From assembly GCF_046630445.1 (NCBI RefSeq), contig NC_092341.1, positions 4,714,001-4,778,000 of the forward strand: a DNA stretch of 64,000 nucleotides, read 5' to 3'. The notes beneath the pieces were generated by a model. That model did no database searches and was not told the origin of the DNA. It saw only the letters and a list, made by a program, of their open reading frames with translations. This document shows, in pieces, positions 1 to 13,153 of this stretch (positions within the stretch are counted from its first letter, which is position 1; each line of letters starts with the position of its first letter). The DNA is from Rutidosis leptorrhynchoides (lineage: Eukaryota; Streptophyta; Magnoliopsida; Asterales; Asteraceae). The position numbers and the translations under genes are program-made.

Positions 1-3000
1 GGCTCGGCAAGACATTTCTTCAAGTTAGATACATGAAAAGTAGGATGGACGGAGCTTAGTTGAGGCGGAAGGTCCAAACGATACGCAACGGTTCCAACAC
101 GCTCTAAGATTTCGAAAGGACCAACATACCGTGGATTTAGTTTCCCACGTTTCCCAAAACGGATGACACCTTTCCAAGGCGCGACTTTTAACATGACGCG
201 GTCACCGACTTGAAATTCGAGGTCTTTGCGTCTTTTGTCGGTATAGCATTTTTGACGACTCCGGGCCGTCCGAAGCTTATCTCGGATTTGAAGAATCTTC
301 TCGGTTGTTTCGTGAATGAGTTCGGGCCCGGAAATTTGCACGTCACCCACTTCGGCCCAACAAAGAGGAGAGCGACATTTTCGGCCATATAACGCTTCAA
401 AAGGTGCGGCCTGGATACTCGCATGATAACTATTGTTGTAAGAGAATTCGGCGAGAGGTAAGTGCTTGTCCCAAGCTTTTCCGAAATCAACAACACAAGC
501 TCGTAGCATGTCCTCCAAGGTTTGTATCGTACGTTCACTTTGCCCATCGGTTTGAGGATGATATGCGGTGCTCATATCTAAACGCGTTCCCAACGCTTCT
601 TGTAAAGTACGCCAAAATCTAGAAACGAAACGGCCATCTCGGTCGGAGATTATCGATATAGGTACACCGTGTCGGGCTACAATCTCTTTAATGTAAAGTC
701 GTGCAAGTTTCTCCATTTTGTCGGTTTCTTTCAAGGCGAGAAAGTGCGCGGATTTAGTGAGGTGGTCAACAATGACCCAAATAGTATCATAACCGCCCGA
801 CGTTTTCGGTAGTTTGGTGATAAAATCCATCGTGATCCTTTCCCACTTCCATTGTGGGATCTCGGGTTGTTGAAGTAACCCGGACGGTCTTTGGTGTTCG
901 GCTTTGACTTTAGCGCAAGTCAAACATTTGGCGACGTATCTAGCAACTTCCTTTTTGATGTTCGGCCACCAATATTGTTCCTTAAGGTCATGGTACATCT
1001 TATTGGCGCCGGGATGAATCGAGTATCGTGATTTGTGGGCTTCGTCTAGGATGAGGTTTCGTAAATCGCCATATCTAGGCACCCAAATTTTTTCGGCGTA
1101 ATATCGAAGTCCGGTCTCCTTAACTTCGAATCGGGAGACGAGAATGTTTAAAAGTTCGCGTGCGATGTTGTTTTCCTTAAGAGCTTCATCTTGGGCTACC
1201 CGAATTTGGCTATTAAGGTTGGTGTGGATGGTGATGTTTAATGCTCGGACGCGAAGAGGCACCGCTCTTTCCTTTCGACTTAAGGCATCGGCCACTACAT
1301 TAGCCTTTCCGGGGTGGTAACGAAGTTCACAATTGTAATCGTTCAAGGTCTCAATCCACCTTCGTTGTCTCATGTTTAGTTGCTTTTGATCGAAGATATG
1401 TTGGAGACTTTTGTGATCGGTAAAAATAGTACTCTTGGTACCAAGAAGATGATGTCTCCATAGCTTAAGTGCAAAGATGACGGCACCGAGTTCAAGATCA
1501 TGTGTCGTGTAGTTTCGTTCGTGAACCTTGAGTTGTCGAGAGGCATAAGCAATGACTTTCTTTCGTTGAATTAGTACACACCCATAACCGTTTTTCGAGG
1601 CATCACAATATACAACAAAATCATCATTGCCTTCGGGAAGTGACAAGATAGGAGCGGTGGTTAGTTTAGTTTTCAAGATTTGGAAAGCGGTTTCTTGTTC
1701 GGATGTCCAAACGAATTTTCGTTCCTTGTGAGTTAACGCGGTTAAAGGACGAGCGATTAGGGAGAAATCCTTGATGAATTTACGATAGTATCCGGCGAGA
1801 CCCAAGAATTGACGAATTTGAGTAGGAGTAGTAGGAGTCTCCCATTTACTAATGGCTTCGATTTTTGCGGGATCGACCTTAATGCCTTGATCACTTACAA
1901 CGTGACCGAGGAATTGAACTTCCTTCAACCAAAATTCACACTTGGAGAACTTGGCATAGAGTTGTTCTTTCCTCAAGAGTTCAAGCACGAGTCGGAGATG
2001 TTCTTTGTGTTCCTCTTCGCTTTTAGAATACACCAAAATATCGTCAATGAACACGATAACGAATTTGTCGAGGTAAGGTTTGCAAACGCGGTTCATGAGA
2101 TCCATGAACACCGCCGGTGCGTTAGTGAGACCGAAAGGCATGACAAGGAATTCATAACTACCATAACGAGTCCGGAAAGCGGTTTTGGAGACATCTTCCC
2201 CTTTAACCCTTAGTTGATGATAACCCGAACGGAGATCGATTTTTGAGTATACACGAGAACCTTGTAGTTGATCAAAGAGGTCATCAATGCGAGGAAGAGG
2301 ATATCGGTTCTTAACCGTCAATTTGTTTAGTTCACGATAATCAATGCACATTCGTAGGGATCCGTCTTTCTTCTTGACGAACAAAATCGGAGCGCCCCAT
2401 GGTGAATGGCTAGGTTGAATGAAACCACGGTCAAGTAGTTCTTGGAGTTGACTTTGCAATTCTTGCAACTCGGGTGGAGCGAGTCTATATGGTGCACGCG
2501 CTACGGGTGCGGCTCCCGGAATAAGATCGATTTGAAATTCAACCGATCGATGAGGTGGAAGACCCGGTAATTCGTCGGGAAATACATCGAAATCGTCACT
2601 AACAATTGGCACATCATCGATGCGCTTTTCGTCGGCCTCGACTTTCTTAACGTGAGCAAGAATCGCGAAACAACCCTTACGGAGTAGCTTCCGAACTTTA
2701 AGGCACGAAACGAGATTGAGTCCGGTGCAATTTTTGTCGCCATAGACAATCAATGGTTCACCGTTCTCGATAGGAATTCGGATTGCGTGAAGATCGCAAA
2801 GAATGTGAGATTTATTTTTGACCATCCAATTCATACCGATTATTACATCAAAACTTCCTAGTTCCATGGGTATTAAGTCAATTTCAAATTCATTACCCAA
2901 AATGTTCAAAGTACACCCCCGGTAGTATGTGTCGGCACTTAAAAGTTTTCCGTCGGCCACTTCGATGGAATAAGTAGTATCTAAAGGGTGTGGTGGAGTG

Positions 3001-4196
3001 CAAAGAGTAGGAGCCAAAGTCTTAGACACAAAACATTTATCGGCACCCGAATCGAATAAGCAAGTAACATAAGTGTTGTTGAGAAGAAACGTACCCGTGA
3101 CTAGTTCATTGTCATCTCGGGCTTCCTCGGTGTTGATGTTAAAGGCTCGGCCTCGGTTGTTGGGGTTGGCTTTCTTTTTCGGGCATTCGTTCTTATAATG
3201 GCCCGTTTGGCCACATTCGTAACAAGTGACCGTTTTTGGAGGATTGGGCCCCTTTCGAGCAACGGGGGCGGCGCTTGTGCAATTGTTGGCCCTATGACCA
3301 ACACCTTGGCAACGGTGACAAACTAGCTTGTTACATTCGCCGTGATGATGCTTGTGGCATTTGTTGCAAAAAGGTAAGTTTCCGACATAACCCTTCTTGC
3401 CGTCGTTGTTGAAAGGCTTTTTGGTGAAGGTGTTGTAGTAGTTGGTTGATGGAGTGGCTTCCCATTTCCTTTTGTTGCCACCCGACTTGTCCTCGGCCTT
3501 AGGAGCCGGCACTACGATTTCGTCAACCGTTTCAATTAGTTGGCGAGCCATGTTCATAGCGGCTTGATGAGTAGTGGGTTTGGATGACATCACCCCTTGT
3601 TTGATGCTTTTTGGAAGACCGAGCATGTAGAGCTCAATCCTTTGAGATTCGGGGTTAACAAGATTAGGACACATCAAGGATAGTTCGGCGAAGCGTTGAT
3701 TATAAGCTTTAAGATCGTTTCCGACCGCTTTCAAAGCTCTTAGTTCTTCCTCAAGCTTTCGGGTTTCTTCGCGCGGAAAATATTCAACAATCATCTTTTC
3801 CCTTAGATCGGCCCAAGAGAGGGCATGAGCTTCATCGGTACCCACCGATTGAACATAGGTGTTCCACCATGTTAGAGCAATTCCGGAGAAAGTGTGGGTG
3901 GAGTATTTGACCTTGTCTTGATCCCGACAACCGCTTATGCTAAAGACGGCCTCGGTTTGTTCAAACCAACGAGTAAGCACAACCGGTCCCCCGGTTCCAT
4001 CATAGGTGTGAGGTTTGCACCCCATGAAAGCTTTGTAGGAGCACCCTTCGCTAGAGTTACCGGCTCCTTGGTTGTTGTTGTTGTTATTATTGTTGTTGTT
4101 GGACGAGTGACCGGCCATGGCCGCATCCACGGCGGTGGCTATCATGCGTTGCAAAGCTTGTTCGGGAGTTTCGGGAGGGGCGCGTCGACGAGCCAT
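1..4196 (-). CDS. gag-pol polyprotein of the chromovirus (partial, runs off the window)
   Basis: The start ATG (4196-4194, M-A-R-R-R) opens a frame that stays open to base 1, about 1,398 codons. Visible in order are gag (about 4196-3100) with CCHC zinc knuckles near 3300 and 3200, an aspartic protease with FDSGAD near 3050, reverse transcriptase with IDDILVYS near 2030-2060, RNase H near 1600, integrase with zinc-binding and DDE core regions at about 1100-500, and a C-terminal block ending in [11 protein letters not shown] at the edge. The reverse transcriptase and window-edge motifs lie in the same codon phase as the gag ATG. The product would assemble particles and reverse transcribe and integrate the element. 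It is mobile-element coding, not a host gene. Confidence 0.9.
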   Translation of the reverse strand, partial: MARRRAPPETPEQALQRMIATAVDAAMAGHSSNNNNNNNNNNQGAGNSSEGCSYKAFMGCKPHTYDGTGGPVVLTRWFEQTEAVFSISGCRDQDKVKYSTHTFSGIALTWWNTYVQSVGTDEAHALSWADLREKMIVEYFPREETRKLEEELRALKAVGNDLKAYNQRFAELSLMCPNLVNPESQRIELYMLGLPKSIKQGVMSSKPTTHQAAMNMARQLIETVDEIVVPAPKAEDKSGGNKRKWEATPSTNYYNTFTKKPFNNDGKKGYVGNLPFCNKCHKHHHGECNKLVCHRCQGVGHRANNCTSAAPVARKGPNPPKTVTCYECGQTGHYKNECPKKKANPNNRGRAFNINTEEARDDNELVTGTFLLNNTYVTCLFDSGADKCFVSKTLAPTLCTPPHPLDTTYSIEVADGKLLSADTYYRGCTLNILGNEFEIDLIPMELGSFDVIIGMNWMVKNKSHILCDLHAIRIPIENGEPLIVYGDKNCTGLNLVSCLKVRKLLRKGCFAILAHVKKVEADEKRIDDVPIVSDDFDVFPDELPGLPPHRSVEFQIDLIPGAAPVARAPYRLAPPELQELQSQLQELLDRGFIQPSHSPWGAPILFVKKKDGSLRMCIDYRELNKLTVKNRYPLPRIDDLFDQLQGSRVYSKIDLRSGYHQLRVKGEDVSKTAFRTRYGSYEFLVMPFGLTNAPAVFMDLMNRVCKPYLDKFVIVFIDDILVYSKSEEEHKEHLRLVLELLRKEQLYAKFSKCEFWLKEVQFLGHVVSDQGIKVDPAKIEAISKWETPTTPTQIRQFLGLAGYYRKFIKDFSLIARPLTALTHKERKFVWTSEQETAFQILKTKLTTAPILSLPEGNDDFVVYCDASKNGYGCVLIQRKKVIAYASRQLKVHERNYTTHDLELGAVIFALKLWRHHLLGTKSTIFTDHKSLQHIFDQKQLNMRQRRWIETLNDYNCELRYHPGKANVVADALSRKERAVPLRVRALNITIHTNLNSQIRVAQDEALKENNIARELLNILVSRFEVKETGLRYYAEKIWVPRYGDLRNLILDEAHKSRYSIHPGANKMYHDLKEQYWWPNIKKEVARYVAKCLTCAKVKAEHQRPSGLLQQPEIPQWKWERITMDFITKLPKTSGGYDTIWVIVDHLTKSAHFLALKETDKMEKLARLYIKEIVARHGVPISIISDRDGRFVSRFWRTLQEALGTRLDMSTAYHPQTDGQSERTIQTLEDMLRACVVDFGKAWDKHLPLAEFSYNNSYHASIQAAPFEALYGRKCRSPLCWAEVGDVQISGPELIHETTEKILQIRDKLRTARSRQKCYTDKRRKDLEFQVGDRVMLKVAPWKGVIRFGKRGKLNPRYVGPFEILERVGTVAYRLDLPPQLSSVHPTFHVSNLKKCLAE

Positions 4197-4620
4197 TATT
4201 CCTTCAAAACACATGAATACCGTTGGTTAGTATTCTAAATAATACTAACCGAGATATGGAATAAAGATAAAGAGGAAATTATCCTTGACTCGCCTTAAAT
4301 TCTTTATGTCATAATGTCGGTATGTTCATATGAGTCACCGTAATATAATTTCCGGGAATTATATTACCCTAATTCATATGTGCATTCGACATCACCACAT
4401 ATAGTCAAGGTGGCGTGTCAATTAAATTATACAACGCAAGAGTAAGATAGAATAAGAGTAGATATGAGTAAGAGAGTTCGAGTATAAATGCACAAATAGT
4501 CAAGTAATTCCTATGTCAAGTCTATATGCCGGTTGTAGTCTAGACTCACCAATGTACCCTAAGACTCGGGGTTGACACCAATGAACTCTAAATCCCTACA
4601 ACCAAAGCTCTGATACCACT

Positions 4621-6990
4621 TGTAGCGACCCCGACAAATCGTCAAATGACGGCGTCATCTACGTATGGTCCCATTACATGGTCATAAGTCTTTATAACAA
4701 AGTTTGACCGAAAAGTATGTCGCATTCATTTCATAAATAAGGGTGTTTCAAAGTTTACAAAAGTAGTTTCCATAACAAGTACATAACAATGTTTAAAGTT
4801 TGTATGAAACACGTGCGACACGATTAAAAGTAGTCAAAAAGACGCTCCACGTATGCAAGTATACTCGACATCCAATGCAAGTATCAAAAGTATGAGCGGA
4901 AGCATATATCACCTAAGTTCAAGGACCTGAGAAAAACATAGAGAATCTGTCAACGAAAACGTTGGTGAAATCACAGGTTTAAATAAGTAAGTGAGTAAAA
5001 GTAAGTTGAACCACAAGATTTGCAACATCGATAAAGTCATAGTACATTCTAAAAGTTAATATTCACGAGCACTCAATTATCAAAGCTTAACATTCCGTCC
5101 GTTGAACCCCGTAATAATAGTGTTAGAACATACACCGTTTCCCGAAAATATATTTCACCCGTAGACGGTAGCGAACCGTCCGAAGTGAGGGTTTGTCAAC
5201 CCATATGGCCATATAACATAAGTTCTCGCTTACACCATCTGATGTAACTAATGATAATCGAATTGAGGATTTGTGTTCAAACTCGTATGTAGAATGTTTG
5301 TTTTCCATGTACTTGTGTTCACGTAGTTTAAAAGAACGTTTATGTTTTCTCATCCCAAAAGTAAGTTCAAAAAGAGTAAAAGTGAGACTATGATCTCACC
5401 TTGTATGCACGAACAAAAAGTACTTCGACAAGTAACGTGTGCAAAGAACAATGCTAGTCTTGACCTAAACAATTAGGTTGTATCAATATCGATAGTCACG
5501 AAAGGTCAAAGATGTTCAATTAGTCCTATGGCTCGTTACGACTCGATTAATATATCATGCGAATCAATTTGTCAAGTTTCATGCACGATACAAGTAGTTA
5601 AGCATGTTAGAACGATTGTATAATCGTTTGGTTAAGTTTGACTAAAAGTCAAACTTGGTCAAAGTCAAAGTCAACGGGGTCGGGTCGGGTGTCCGACAAT
5701 TTTCTCATGATGAGAAGTCATATACGAGCATAATAGTCAAGTTTCATGTTAATCAGAGTTACGGTTAAGCGGGAAACATTTTGGGAGCGTTTAAAGACAA
5801 GAAAGTTGGCCTGGGCCATTTGCGCGGTGCGCAATGGGTTGCGCGGCGCGCACCCATGTGCAATACCAGGTCAGAACTCGACCAAGGGAACCATTTATTT
5901 GGTTTTTCTGATTTGCGCGGTGCGCAGGTGTACGCGCGGCGCGCATAACCTGGGGAATTGCTGATTGCAGAAAATAACTTAAGTAACGAACCAAAACTCA
6001 TTTTAACATATTTCATGCACCGAAAACACTTAAAACGCATATCATATATCATGAGAAAGGTAATTTGACAAGGAGAATAACTAAACGCATTTACTCAATC
6101 AAAACCAAACAACTTATATCAAAATCACCATTAATGCTCATCATTTATTACTCCAAGTTCATAAATGCCATATTATGATTCGGTAAATTAATGCACATGT
6201 GTAATACGCCGTTTTGAAGATAATCAAGCATACAACACAACTAGACACTAACAATTAACATTGCTAAGCATTTAATGCATCAAATATTCAATTTACTTTT
6301 ATCAAACCCTAACCCAAAATCATAAAATCAACAATCTTGCTTATGAAACTAATCCATGTCAACCTACATACCAATTTGAAGCTAGTGATGTTAGGAACAC
6401 AATTAAAACATGAACTTTCATCATCAACCAACATATGTACACCTAAAACTCAAGATTAAACAAGCATTCTTTCAATATGAGCTAGTTACACCAAAATAGC
6501 AAGAACAAGTATACAAAACACATAATCATACTAGATTTGAGCCATAGACACTAATTAACAACCTTTTTAACTCAAAAACTCAAGAACACATAAAATTAGT
6601 GATTTTAGAAAGTTACCCAAATTTGATGAAGCCGGTATGGAATCGAAGAGGAGATCACGAGGAGTTCAAATATGTAATTTGTTTGGCCCGAAGCTTGATC
6701 GATTGAATATGGATGATGAATTGCTTTTTGATGAATTAGAGAAAAATATGAAAGTGTTGAAAGAAAAGAAAAAAAGAAAATGAGGAAAGAGGTGGAAGAT
6801 GGTTGACTAGTCAAGTGCTAGTCACCATTTTGGCATGTTGGCAAAACAAGTCCCTCTACTTCCAATCGGGTGCGTTAAATTACCTAAACAAGATAATTTA
6901 AAACGCGTATTAACGGGAGATGTTATAAACATATAACGGAGTTTAAAATAGGTAAACGGAAAAGTTGACGGAAAATGGCGGGATGTTACA
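4621..6990 (-). repeat. 5' LTR of the minus-strand chromovirus
   Basis: In element sense the LTR starts TGTAACATCCCG at 6990 and ends GGGGTCGCTACA at 4621. Directly outside its inner end lies the tRNA-iMet primer-binding site (TGGTATCAGAGC, minus strand, 4607-4618), two bases from the LTR. The LTR holds four GC-rich near-palindromes, listed separately. Short ORFs in it are not conserved coding. Confidence 0.9.
5821..5944. repeat. Two pairs of GC-rich near-palindromes in the LTR
   Basis: The 13-mer TGCGCGGTGCGCA occurs at 5821-5833 and 5914-5926. A GGC-centred version, TGCGCGGCGCGCA, lies 19 bases after the first at 5840-5852, and a near copy lies at about 5932-5945. The order GGT-type then GGC-type is the same in both pairs. 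They stand out sharply from the AT-rich surroundings. They could be protein-binding sites or RNA stems of the LTR; the function is unknown. Confidence 0.75.
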
Positions 6991-7365
6991 AGTGGCTGAG
7001 TTGTGAGCTTCCGATTTAAAGGGTTCTGGCTCCCTGCTGCATCTATTGGCTATTCGAAACGTGGGCAAAAGCAGAAAAGTCTATTAATTTGATAACTTAT
7101 ATAATTTTTATTTTTATAACTAATAGGATAATTAAGTAAATGCACCACATTGTCGCTAAAATTTGGTAATAAGCGCATTATGGAAAATCTCGAGAATATT
7201 TTGGAAACTCTTTATGACATCCGAAATCAATTTAATCAATACTCTCAAACGGATGTTGATGACAATTCGTTCGGTCAATCTTGGATCACGAATGACGAAA
7301 CAATAACTGGTTGTGAAATCTGTGGAGATTATCACTCAACATGAGAATGTTATTATTACGTTCCT

Positions 7366-8319
7366 ATGGAAAATTACGCACCCATGGAACCTGAATGGAA
7401 TGATTATGAGGAATACAATTCAAATTGGGATTATTCCCAAGAATATTTCCAAACTCAACAACCAGAGGACGAGGAAAATTATGTGTCTGAAAATTTTTTA
7501 GATTCTATGAAAATCAAACTCGAAAAACTTGACGCTCAAAATGAACAAATGAGAGAGTTTGCAAATAGGCAAGCTGAAACTCTATCAGATTACACACGTA
7601 TTAATCTGAGGAGTATTGTGCAAGAAAATCCCATATCATCAAATTTTGATGAATTCGAGAACTCCGAAATCACCAATTATCCCGATGATACTTTTTATTC
7701 AGCTTTACCAATTTCACAACATATCGACACATTAGCCTCTACCGACGAAATCAACGATCCATCAATGGATGAAGAAGAAGAAGTAAGGGTGACAAATTGG
7801 TACTCTTGGAAAAATGATAACGTTAAAAATTTTACCCCCAAGACCAAAATGGTGGGACCGATTAATGAAGAAGAATTTGCTTTGATCCCGAAATTCACCA
7901 TTCAACAACCTTCCAACCCAATATTCTCAATAGACGAGTCATCTACCAAAGATGAACTACAAGCTGTAATAGATATTGACACCTCGAATTTCACCCAATT
8001 AGGTAATAGAGGTGAAAACTTTGATCCCGAGAATAAACGGAAGAAAATGTTAGGAATTATCCACCCTATAGAAATATGTATGTCGATGTATATCGATCCA
8101 TTTGACCAAGAACCAGAAAAGAGATATATCCATTTACTAAAAGCTACACTTAAAAACGAATTAAGTAGTGACGATCGGGTGGGTCTAAACTTTAAACCCA
8201 TTGATATATTTTATACCACCCGAGATGTAAATAACTGGCTTACTATTTTAATTCGTGGAACTTATTCTACCGACTTCACATGTCGTCAGCTAAGTATGGG
8301 GAAGTCTAACCCCACTTAA
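7366..8319 (+). CDS. Acidic gag-like ORF of the Athila-like element
   Basis: This is an open frame of 317 codons. It is rich in Asp, Glu, Asn and Gln, with a poly-acidic DEEEE run near residue 137 and a predicted coiled-coil-like stretch near residues 45-75. A knuckle-like CEICGDYHST motif lies just upstream at about 7310-7341. The position between leader and 3' half suggests a gag-derived or accessory protein of the element. I do not recognise a domain, and no enzyme motif is present. It could be a lineage-specific ORF of a non-autonomous family. Confidence 0.5.
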   Translation: MENYAPMEPEWNDYEEYNSNWDYSQEYFQTQQPEDEENYVSENFLDSMKIKLEKLDAQNEQMREFANRQAETLSDYTRINLRSIVQENPISSNFDEFENSEITNYPDDTFYSALPISQHIDTLASTDEINDPSMDEEEEVRVTNWYSWKNDNVKNFTPKTKMVGPINEEEFALIPKFTIQQPSNPIFSIDESSTKDELQAVIDIDTSNFTQLGNRGENFDPENKRKKMLGIIHPIEICMSMYIDPFDQEPEKRYIHLLKATLKNELSSDDRVGLNFKPIDIFYTTRDVNNWLTILIRGTYSTDFTCRQLSMGKSNPT

Positions 8320-8757
8320 CGTTAAATTAGGGGTTCGGGTTAGTGCATAACTCGTTAATAAACATGCATAATAAGTAAGGGTAAAAGACGCATTTTCAAA
8401 TATTAACAAACAGCTCAGAAAATCAGCCGTTTTTGAAGAAGAAAAAAACATGTGTGATAAAACAAGAAGGGATGAACGATGAGGCGCACCATCTATCATT
8501 CGACGAGCTTTGTAATTACAAAACTAGGTATCTTTAACTACTTTTCTGCACTAATCACCCTCATGAATTTATAATTAGAGTCTGATTTCATGCAAATGAG
8601 GGCATTACATGATCTCAAGTGTGGGGAAGGGTTATAAATTCTCTCAGGTTTACACTTGGTTTAATTGCCAAATTTTGTGAAAATTTGAAAAAATTTCAAC
8701 TAAATGAATTCAAAATCATGTTTATACATATTTATGAATGATGAAAACTAGGTGTTA

Positions 8758-9743
8758 TGAAAGGACCCGTCCTTATCCACCTGGACGAAGTCATCAACAT
8801 TTGGTCCCATTGCGATGATCTTGGGGTCGGTTTATGGGGTTAGAAAGCAGACAAACAGAAACCATAAAGTAACTGTGGTGGCTCGCAATGGTTTCGAACA
8901 AAAACAGAAACATGTAATAGTCGTAGGGTTCTTGGTGGTTTGTGGGTTTACGAAGAAGAAAGACGAGAGAGAGTGTGATTTTATGTGGGTTTACGATGAT
9001 GGTTGTTGATGGAAAGAGGTGGTTTCTAGGCCGCCGGAAGTTCAAGGTGACGGTGGTGGAAGAGGTGATGAGATGGTGGTGACCTCGGTTGTAAGAGGAA
9101 GAAGAACACAAGAGTATTGTGTGTGTGGGTTCCTAACTATGTATATGTATATGTATATGTAAGACATGTATATGTATATTTAAAAGATAGATGATGGATA
9201 AGAATCACAGGACAAACAGTAACATATACAGTAATAAATAGTTAAGCATTATATTGTGCCGACAGTTTATATCCCAAATGACTATATCGTGTCAATTGCT
9301 AAACAGCTAACGTATAAAAGTGTTCCTAAAAATCCCAAATTTTTAGATTAAATATATTTATTTATTTCACTCATTACCTGTTTGAAACCTGATCAAAAAG
9401 ATCCGTCTAAAATTCATTTTAAGTTCCAAGTAATATATACGGAGTATTAAAACTTAGCTCGAGGTATTTAAATATATTTTTAGCAAACTTAGAATTGATA
9501 ATACTTAATTATGTACCAATGTTTAATTTCAACTTCTCACAAATTCGGGTTTAAACTTGTTTAGTATTGATCATAAAAATTGAGCTGTCATTCGAGCTTG
9601 ATCCCAACTCAAAATTAAATATTTTTAAAATTAATCAAATAGATTCTAAATATATTTTTAATAAAGCTAAAATTTATATAACTCGTTTTATTATATCATA
9701 AGTCGTTTACATATTAAATTTTATTAATTAAATCTTATATCAC

Positions 9744-9827
<84 letters not shown>

Positions 9828-10035
9828 TTATTTATATTTATTTTTATATGCTTATTTATATCTAAATACAAGTAGTCGTTCGTGAATCGTCGAAAATAGT
9901 CGAAGGGTAATTGCATATATGAAGCAGTTCAAAATTTTTGAGACTCAACCTAACAGATTTCTCTTATCGTGTCAAGAATATTACATCGTATCGAAATTTG
10001 GTTTAAAATTAGTCGAAATTTTTCGGGTCGTGACA
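8758..10035 (-). repeat. 3' LTR of element A
   Basis: It starts TGAAAGGACCCG on the + strand and ends GGTCGTGACA. It is 1,278 bp, matches the split copy at 13523-13991 and 26072-26833, and contains a long TA microsatellite (about 9748-9823) that is much shorter in the other copy. A 105-codon minus ORF within it recurs in both LTRs simply because the LTRs are copies. Confidence 0.92.
9748..9823. repeat. TA dinucleotide microsatellite in the element A LTR
   Basis: About 75 bases of uninterrupted TA. The matching place in the other LTR (about 26593-26630) has only short TA runs, so this tract expanded after insertion or was shortened in the other copy. Confidence 0.95.
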
Positions 10036-11064
10036 GTACCTACCCGTTAAAGAAATTTTGTCCCCGAAATTTGATCGAGGTCGTCATGGCTAACACTAAA
10101 AACGTTTTCATGACGAATAAGAGTTGATAACTAGAGTTTTATCATTATTGATTAATATAGATAAAACGATCCGATTATGTGAAGCGTACGAATGAAGCTA
10201 TCACAAAAGAGTGAAAAGTTTCGTCTTAACTTTTGACGTAGTCATGGTGGATTTTCGGAACTCAAGGGATTTAAGGAAATCTTCTAATCAGAAAGAAATG
10301 TAATAGCACGATTTATTAGCAGTTTGTTGCAATTACGGAAGAACATAAATATCAAGGAAATATTTCCGTGATATGTTTAGAGATTAAGTAGAATGAAAGA
10401 GTTGTGTAACATGGCACATGATGTGGATAAGGTCTGTGAACCATCATCACGTTCCATTAGAAACTCAGCATGACTTACTGTAATATAATCACGTTGGCCA
10501 TGCGCATTATATTATACTAACTCATGCATCAGTTCCCAACACTTTTCCATAATTCATTCATAATTTATACTTAGATTTTACAGAAATTTCCAATATAATG
10601 AAATACAGAAAGCACGAAGAGGTATATAATTTCGGACGTGAATATCTATGAAAATATCTTCAGAAATTTCAAAGATATTTATGATGATATTTTGGAATTT
10701 CTAAGTTCGATAGTTGATAAAGAAAAATTTTCCGCAAGATTTTAACATGAGTACGGAGCAAGATATTCTCTAAATATTTCATCGGATCCAGAATTACCTG
10801 GATTCGTTGAATATAGGATTTGGTCCTTGTATTTTTCCTTGGTCTCCTTCATGGTTAGCTCAATCCGTTTTTCAGTACCAAATTTTCTATCGAGCATTCC
10901 CAACACTCCATTCTGTTATCATCACTTTTGGGTCATTAAGACCATTTACTATATGCTGCTTCATCAGCATTTTCAAAGTTAACGGATCTAGATCATTGGT
11001 TATCAAATCGAGGTGATTTCAGGAGAATCGTGTTTTTAGAGGATTAAACGCTGATGGCAATATA

Positions 11065-11277
11065 GTGGAATATAAAAGGTTCTCCGGTAACGATGAGGAA
11101 AGCCAATCGTATATATCAAAGTTGAATATAAAAGGTTCTCCGGTAACGATGAGGAAAGCCAATCGTATATATCAAAGTTATAATAAGACTTATTCGAATG
11201 AAAGGTCGAAGTTGACTTGCCGGAGCTGTGACAAAATTGGCTATTTTGAAAAGGGATTGCAAAGTGATTTTCGGTAG
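11065..11277 (+). other. Antisense CxxC zinc-knuckle-like ORF in element A
   Basis: A 70-codon ORF on the strand opposite to the element ends in the block SKLTCRSCDKIGYFEK, which resembles the start of a retroviral-type zinc knuckle (CxxCxxxG-aromatic). A tandem duplication of about 60 bp (near 11065 and 11125) lies at its start. The same block recurs in element B at 19492-19722. It may be a gag fragment captured in reverse. It is too short to call a functional gene. Confidence 0.4.
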
Positions 11278-12592
11278 TAACATCACCAAAGGAGCTAGCG
11301 CATATACGTGTTAATCCTTTACTCAGGTTCTAAGAGTTTTTCAGATGCATAACTATATGCATAGATCTTTTCTTCCGTAGATGAAGTGCGGTTGGTTCAT
11401 TTTCTCGATTGAGATGTTTTCAAGAATCATGAAAGGTTTGAACATGGATTGGAATCGTCAAGATTCAAATGAGGTTTAATGATGAAATCAAGTGGCAAAC
11501 TTGAAGAATTGTTAAGTTTCATATGTTATAATCGATATTTTAATTCATTTTAATTGTCCAAACTTGATACTCCCCAGTCGATAGTCCACAGTTAGCAATT
11601 CAATAATTCATATATAGTTTATAATATTCGAATTAATTAATACGTTTCGTGACCCGTATACGTCTCAGTCTCGATCACAACTCAAACTATATATATTATT
11701 GTAGAATCAACCTCAACCCTGTATAGCTAACTCCCGCATTACTGCATATAGAGTGTTTATGGTTATTCCAAATAATATATATATATAGATGCGTCGATAT
11801 GATATGTCAAAACCTTGTATACATGTCCCGATATTTAAAGTGCGTAAAAATAAATAACAGAAATTAAATGACGATAAATAAAGTTGCGAGAATGTAAATT
11901 GCGAGAAATAAATTGCGATAAATAAAATGTAATCAGTTAGCTAGGAACAATTAGCTAGGAACAGTTAGCGTGAATTCTTAACAACATTTTTCTCGTAGTT
12001 AATTTGTTTGTTTCTAACAAGTTTTATTTTGTGCAGTGTTTTCTTCATTATGCCACTTGTTGGATTCTGATAGATCAAAATCCAAATATGAAATTGAATG
12101 AAAATGATTATTCTGTGGTGAACGGATACGTATATCGGTGGTTGTAAATAGGATAGTAAATGACTGTTGAATCAGATTTGAAAGAACGTACAGTGTAACT
12201 TGTTAATGTGAAATCTAAATATTCCACGGGTATTACCTACCCGTTAAAATATTTTCATCATTAACAGTTTGTACAAGAGAATTTTAATTACAATCTTTAT
12301 GAAAACATATATACATATATATTTTCTTCAGATGTAGTCATAGATTTAATGAGTTATTATGATGTTAAACTCATATGATTTTCGGTTTGAGCTAGAATAA
12401 GTAATCTCTAAGACTATTAGGAACCACATATTCATCGCAGAATATTAATGAAGTTATGGGTCAATACTTCATCGGTTATTATTGTTGGTATTCTTTGGTA
12501 TCTATGGTGCGCATGATGTTGATGTTCGTGGGACAGATTGTGAATTTGAGATGTGAGATGCGGATGTTGTTGTTGCTGGATGATGGTACTGT

Positions 12593-13153
12593 TTATGCTG
12601 CTGGTGCTGCTGATGCTGTCGGTACTGCTGATGGTGACGGGGCTGATGTTGATGGTTCTTGTGTAATAAGTATATCTTGTAAATCACGCACCATTCGTGT
12701 CAGGGTTTCTATCCTACCCTCTATCATTTCTATCCACCCACTCATCTGATTCGATAGATCTTGATTATCAATTCGAAGTTCTCTAACTTCTTCTACTATC
12801 CCCCTTCGATTGTTATTCGGAAGTAGAGGTTGAATATTTTCTGAGATTGTAGTAATACGACCTTCGAGGCGGAATATTTTGGCAAAAAGGGTGAAAACAG
12901 TGTTGCGCATGGGTTCACCGGTGAGTACATCGTTTTCTCCAATTTTGGGTGGTAAGTTTGGGTCACGGTAGGGTTCGCCTTCTTCATTTCTCCATCGAGT
13001 GAGTAAGTCTCGGACCCAACCCCATTTCCTCCAGAAAGAAAAATAGCTAAACGGTGGAGACACTTCGGGTTCATTGACTTCGGGGTCTACTTCAATACGC
13101 ATCTCATAATTGCTTTCGAAACTAATAGAATCCAAGCCAGGTGTAGGATCCAT
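12593..13153 (-). CDS. Orphan gag-position ORF of element A (186 aa)
   Basis: This is the first ORF after the primer-binding site in element sense. The core FWRKWGWVRDLLTRW, then NLPP, LTGEP and TLFAKIFRLE, is followed by VEEVRELR, a coiled-coil-like helix and an Ala/Pro/Ser-rich tail. Over about 88 residues it matches the element B ORF (20973-21482) at roughly 64% identity by eye. There is no zinc knuckle or enzyme motif. Its place suggests a gag-derived or element-specific packaging protein, but I do not recognise the family. Retention of the frame in two distinct element families suggests constraint on the protein. Confidence 0.6.
   Translation of the reverse strand: MDPTPGLDSISFESNYEMRIEVDPEVNEPEVSPPFSYFSFWRKWGWVRDLLTRWRNEEGEPYRDPNLPPKIGENDVLTGEPMRNTVFTLFAKIFRLEGRITTISENIQPLLPNNNRRGIVEEVRELRIDNQDLSNQMSGWIEMIEGRIETLTRMVRDLQDILITQEPSTSAPSPSAVPTASAAPAA

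Larger units (their letters stand above)
1..6990 (-). mobile_element. Ty3/gypsy chromovirus-type LTR retrotransposon, cut by the window edge
   Basis: The element reads right to left: 5' LTR at 4621-6990, tRNA-iMet primer-binding site at 4607-4618, a leader, then gag-pol from 4196 down to base 1. Its 3' end lies outside the window. The LTR has TG..CA ends and is about 2.37 kb. Integrase is followed by a HVSNLKK block that in related elements leads into a chromodomain, so a Tekay-like chromovirus is likely, although the chromodomain itself is off the edge. The visible part looks whole, with no obvious break in the coding frame. It abuts the interior of an Athila-like element at 6991, so it inserted into that older element. 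Its age cannot be set because the second LTR is not in view. Confidence 0.93.

Noticed and set aside
188-3304. Short ORFs on both strands across the chromovirus gag-pol
   Set aside because: They are out of phase with the long minus-strand frame that contains all recognisable motifs.
5746-6052. ORFs across the GC-rich palindromes (Cys/Arg/Gly-rich)
   Set aside because: Produced by the repeated GCGCGG motifs within an LTR; no conservation seen.
8794-9111. 105-codon minus ORF repeated at 13559-13876
   Set aside because: The two copies are simply the two LTRs of element A; low-complexity start (MCSSSSYN) and no domain.
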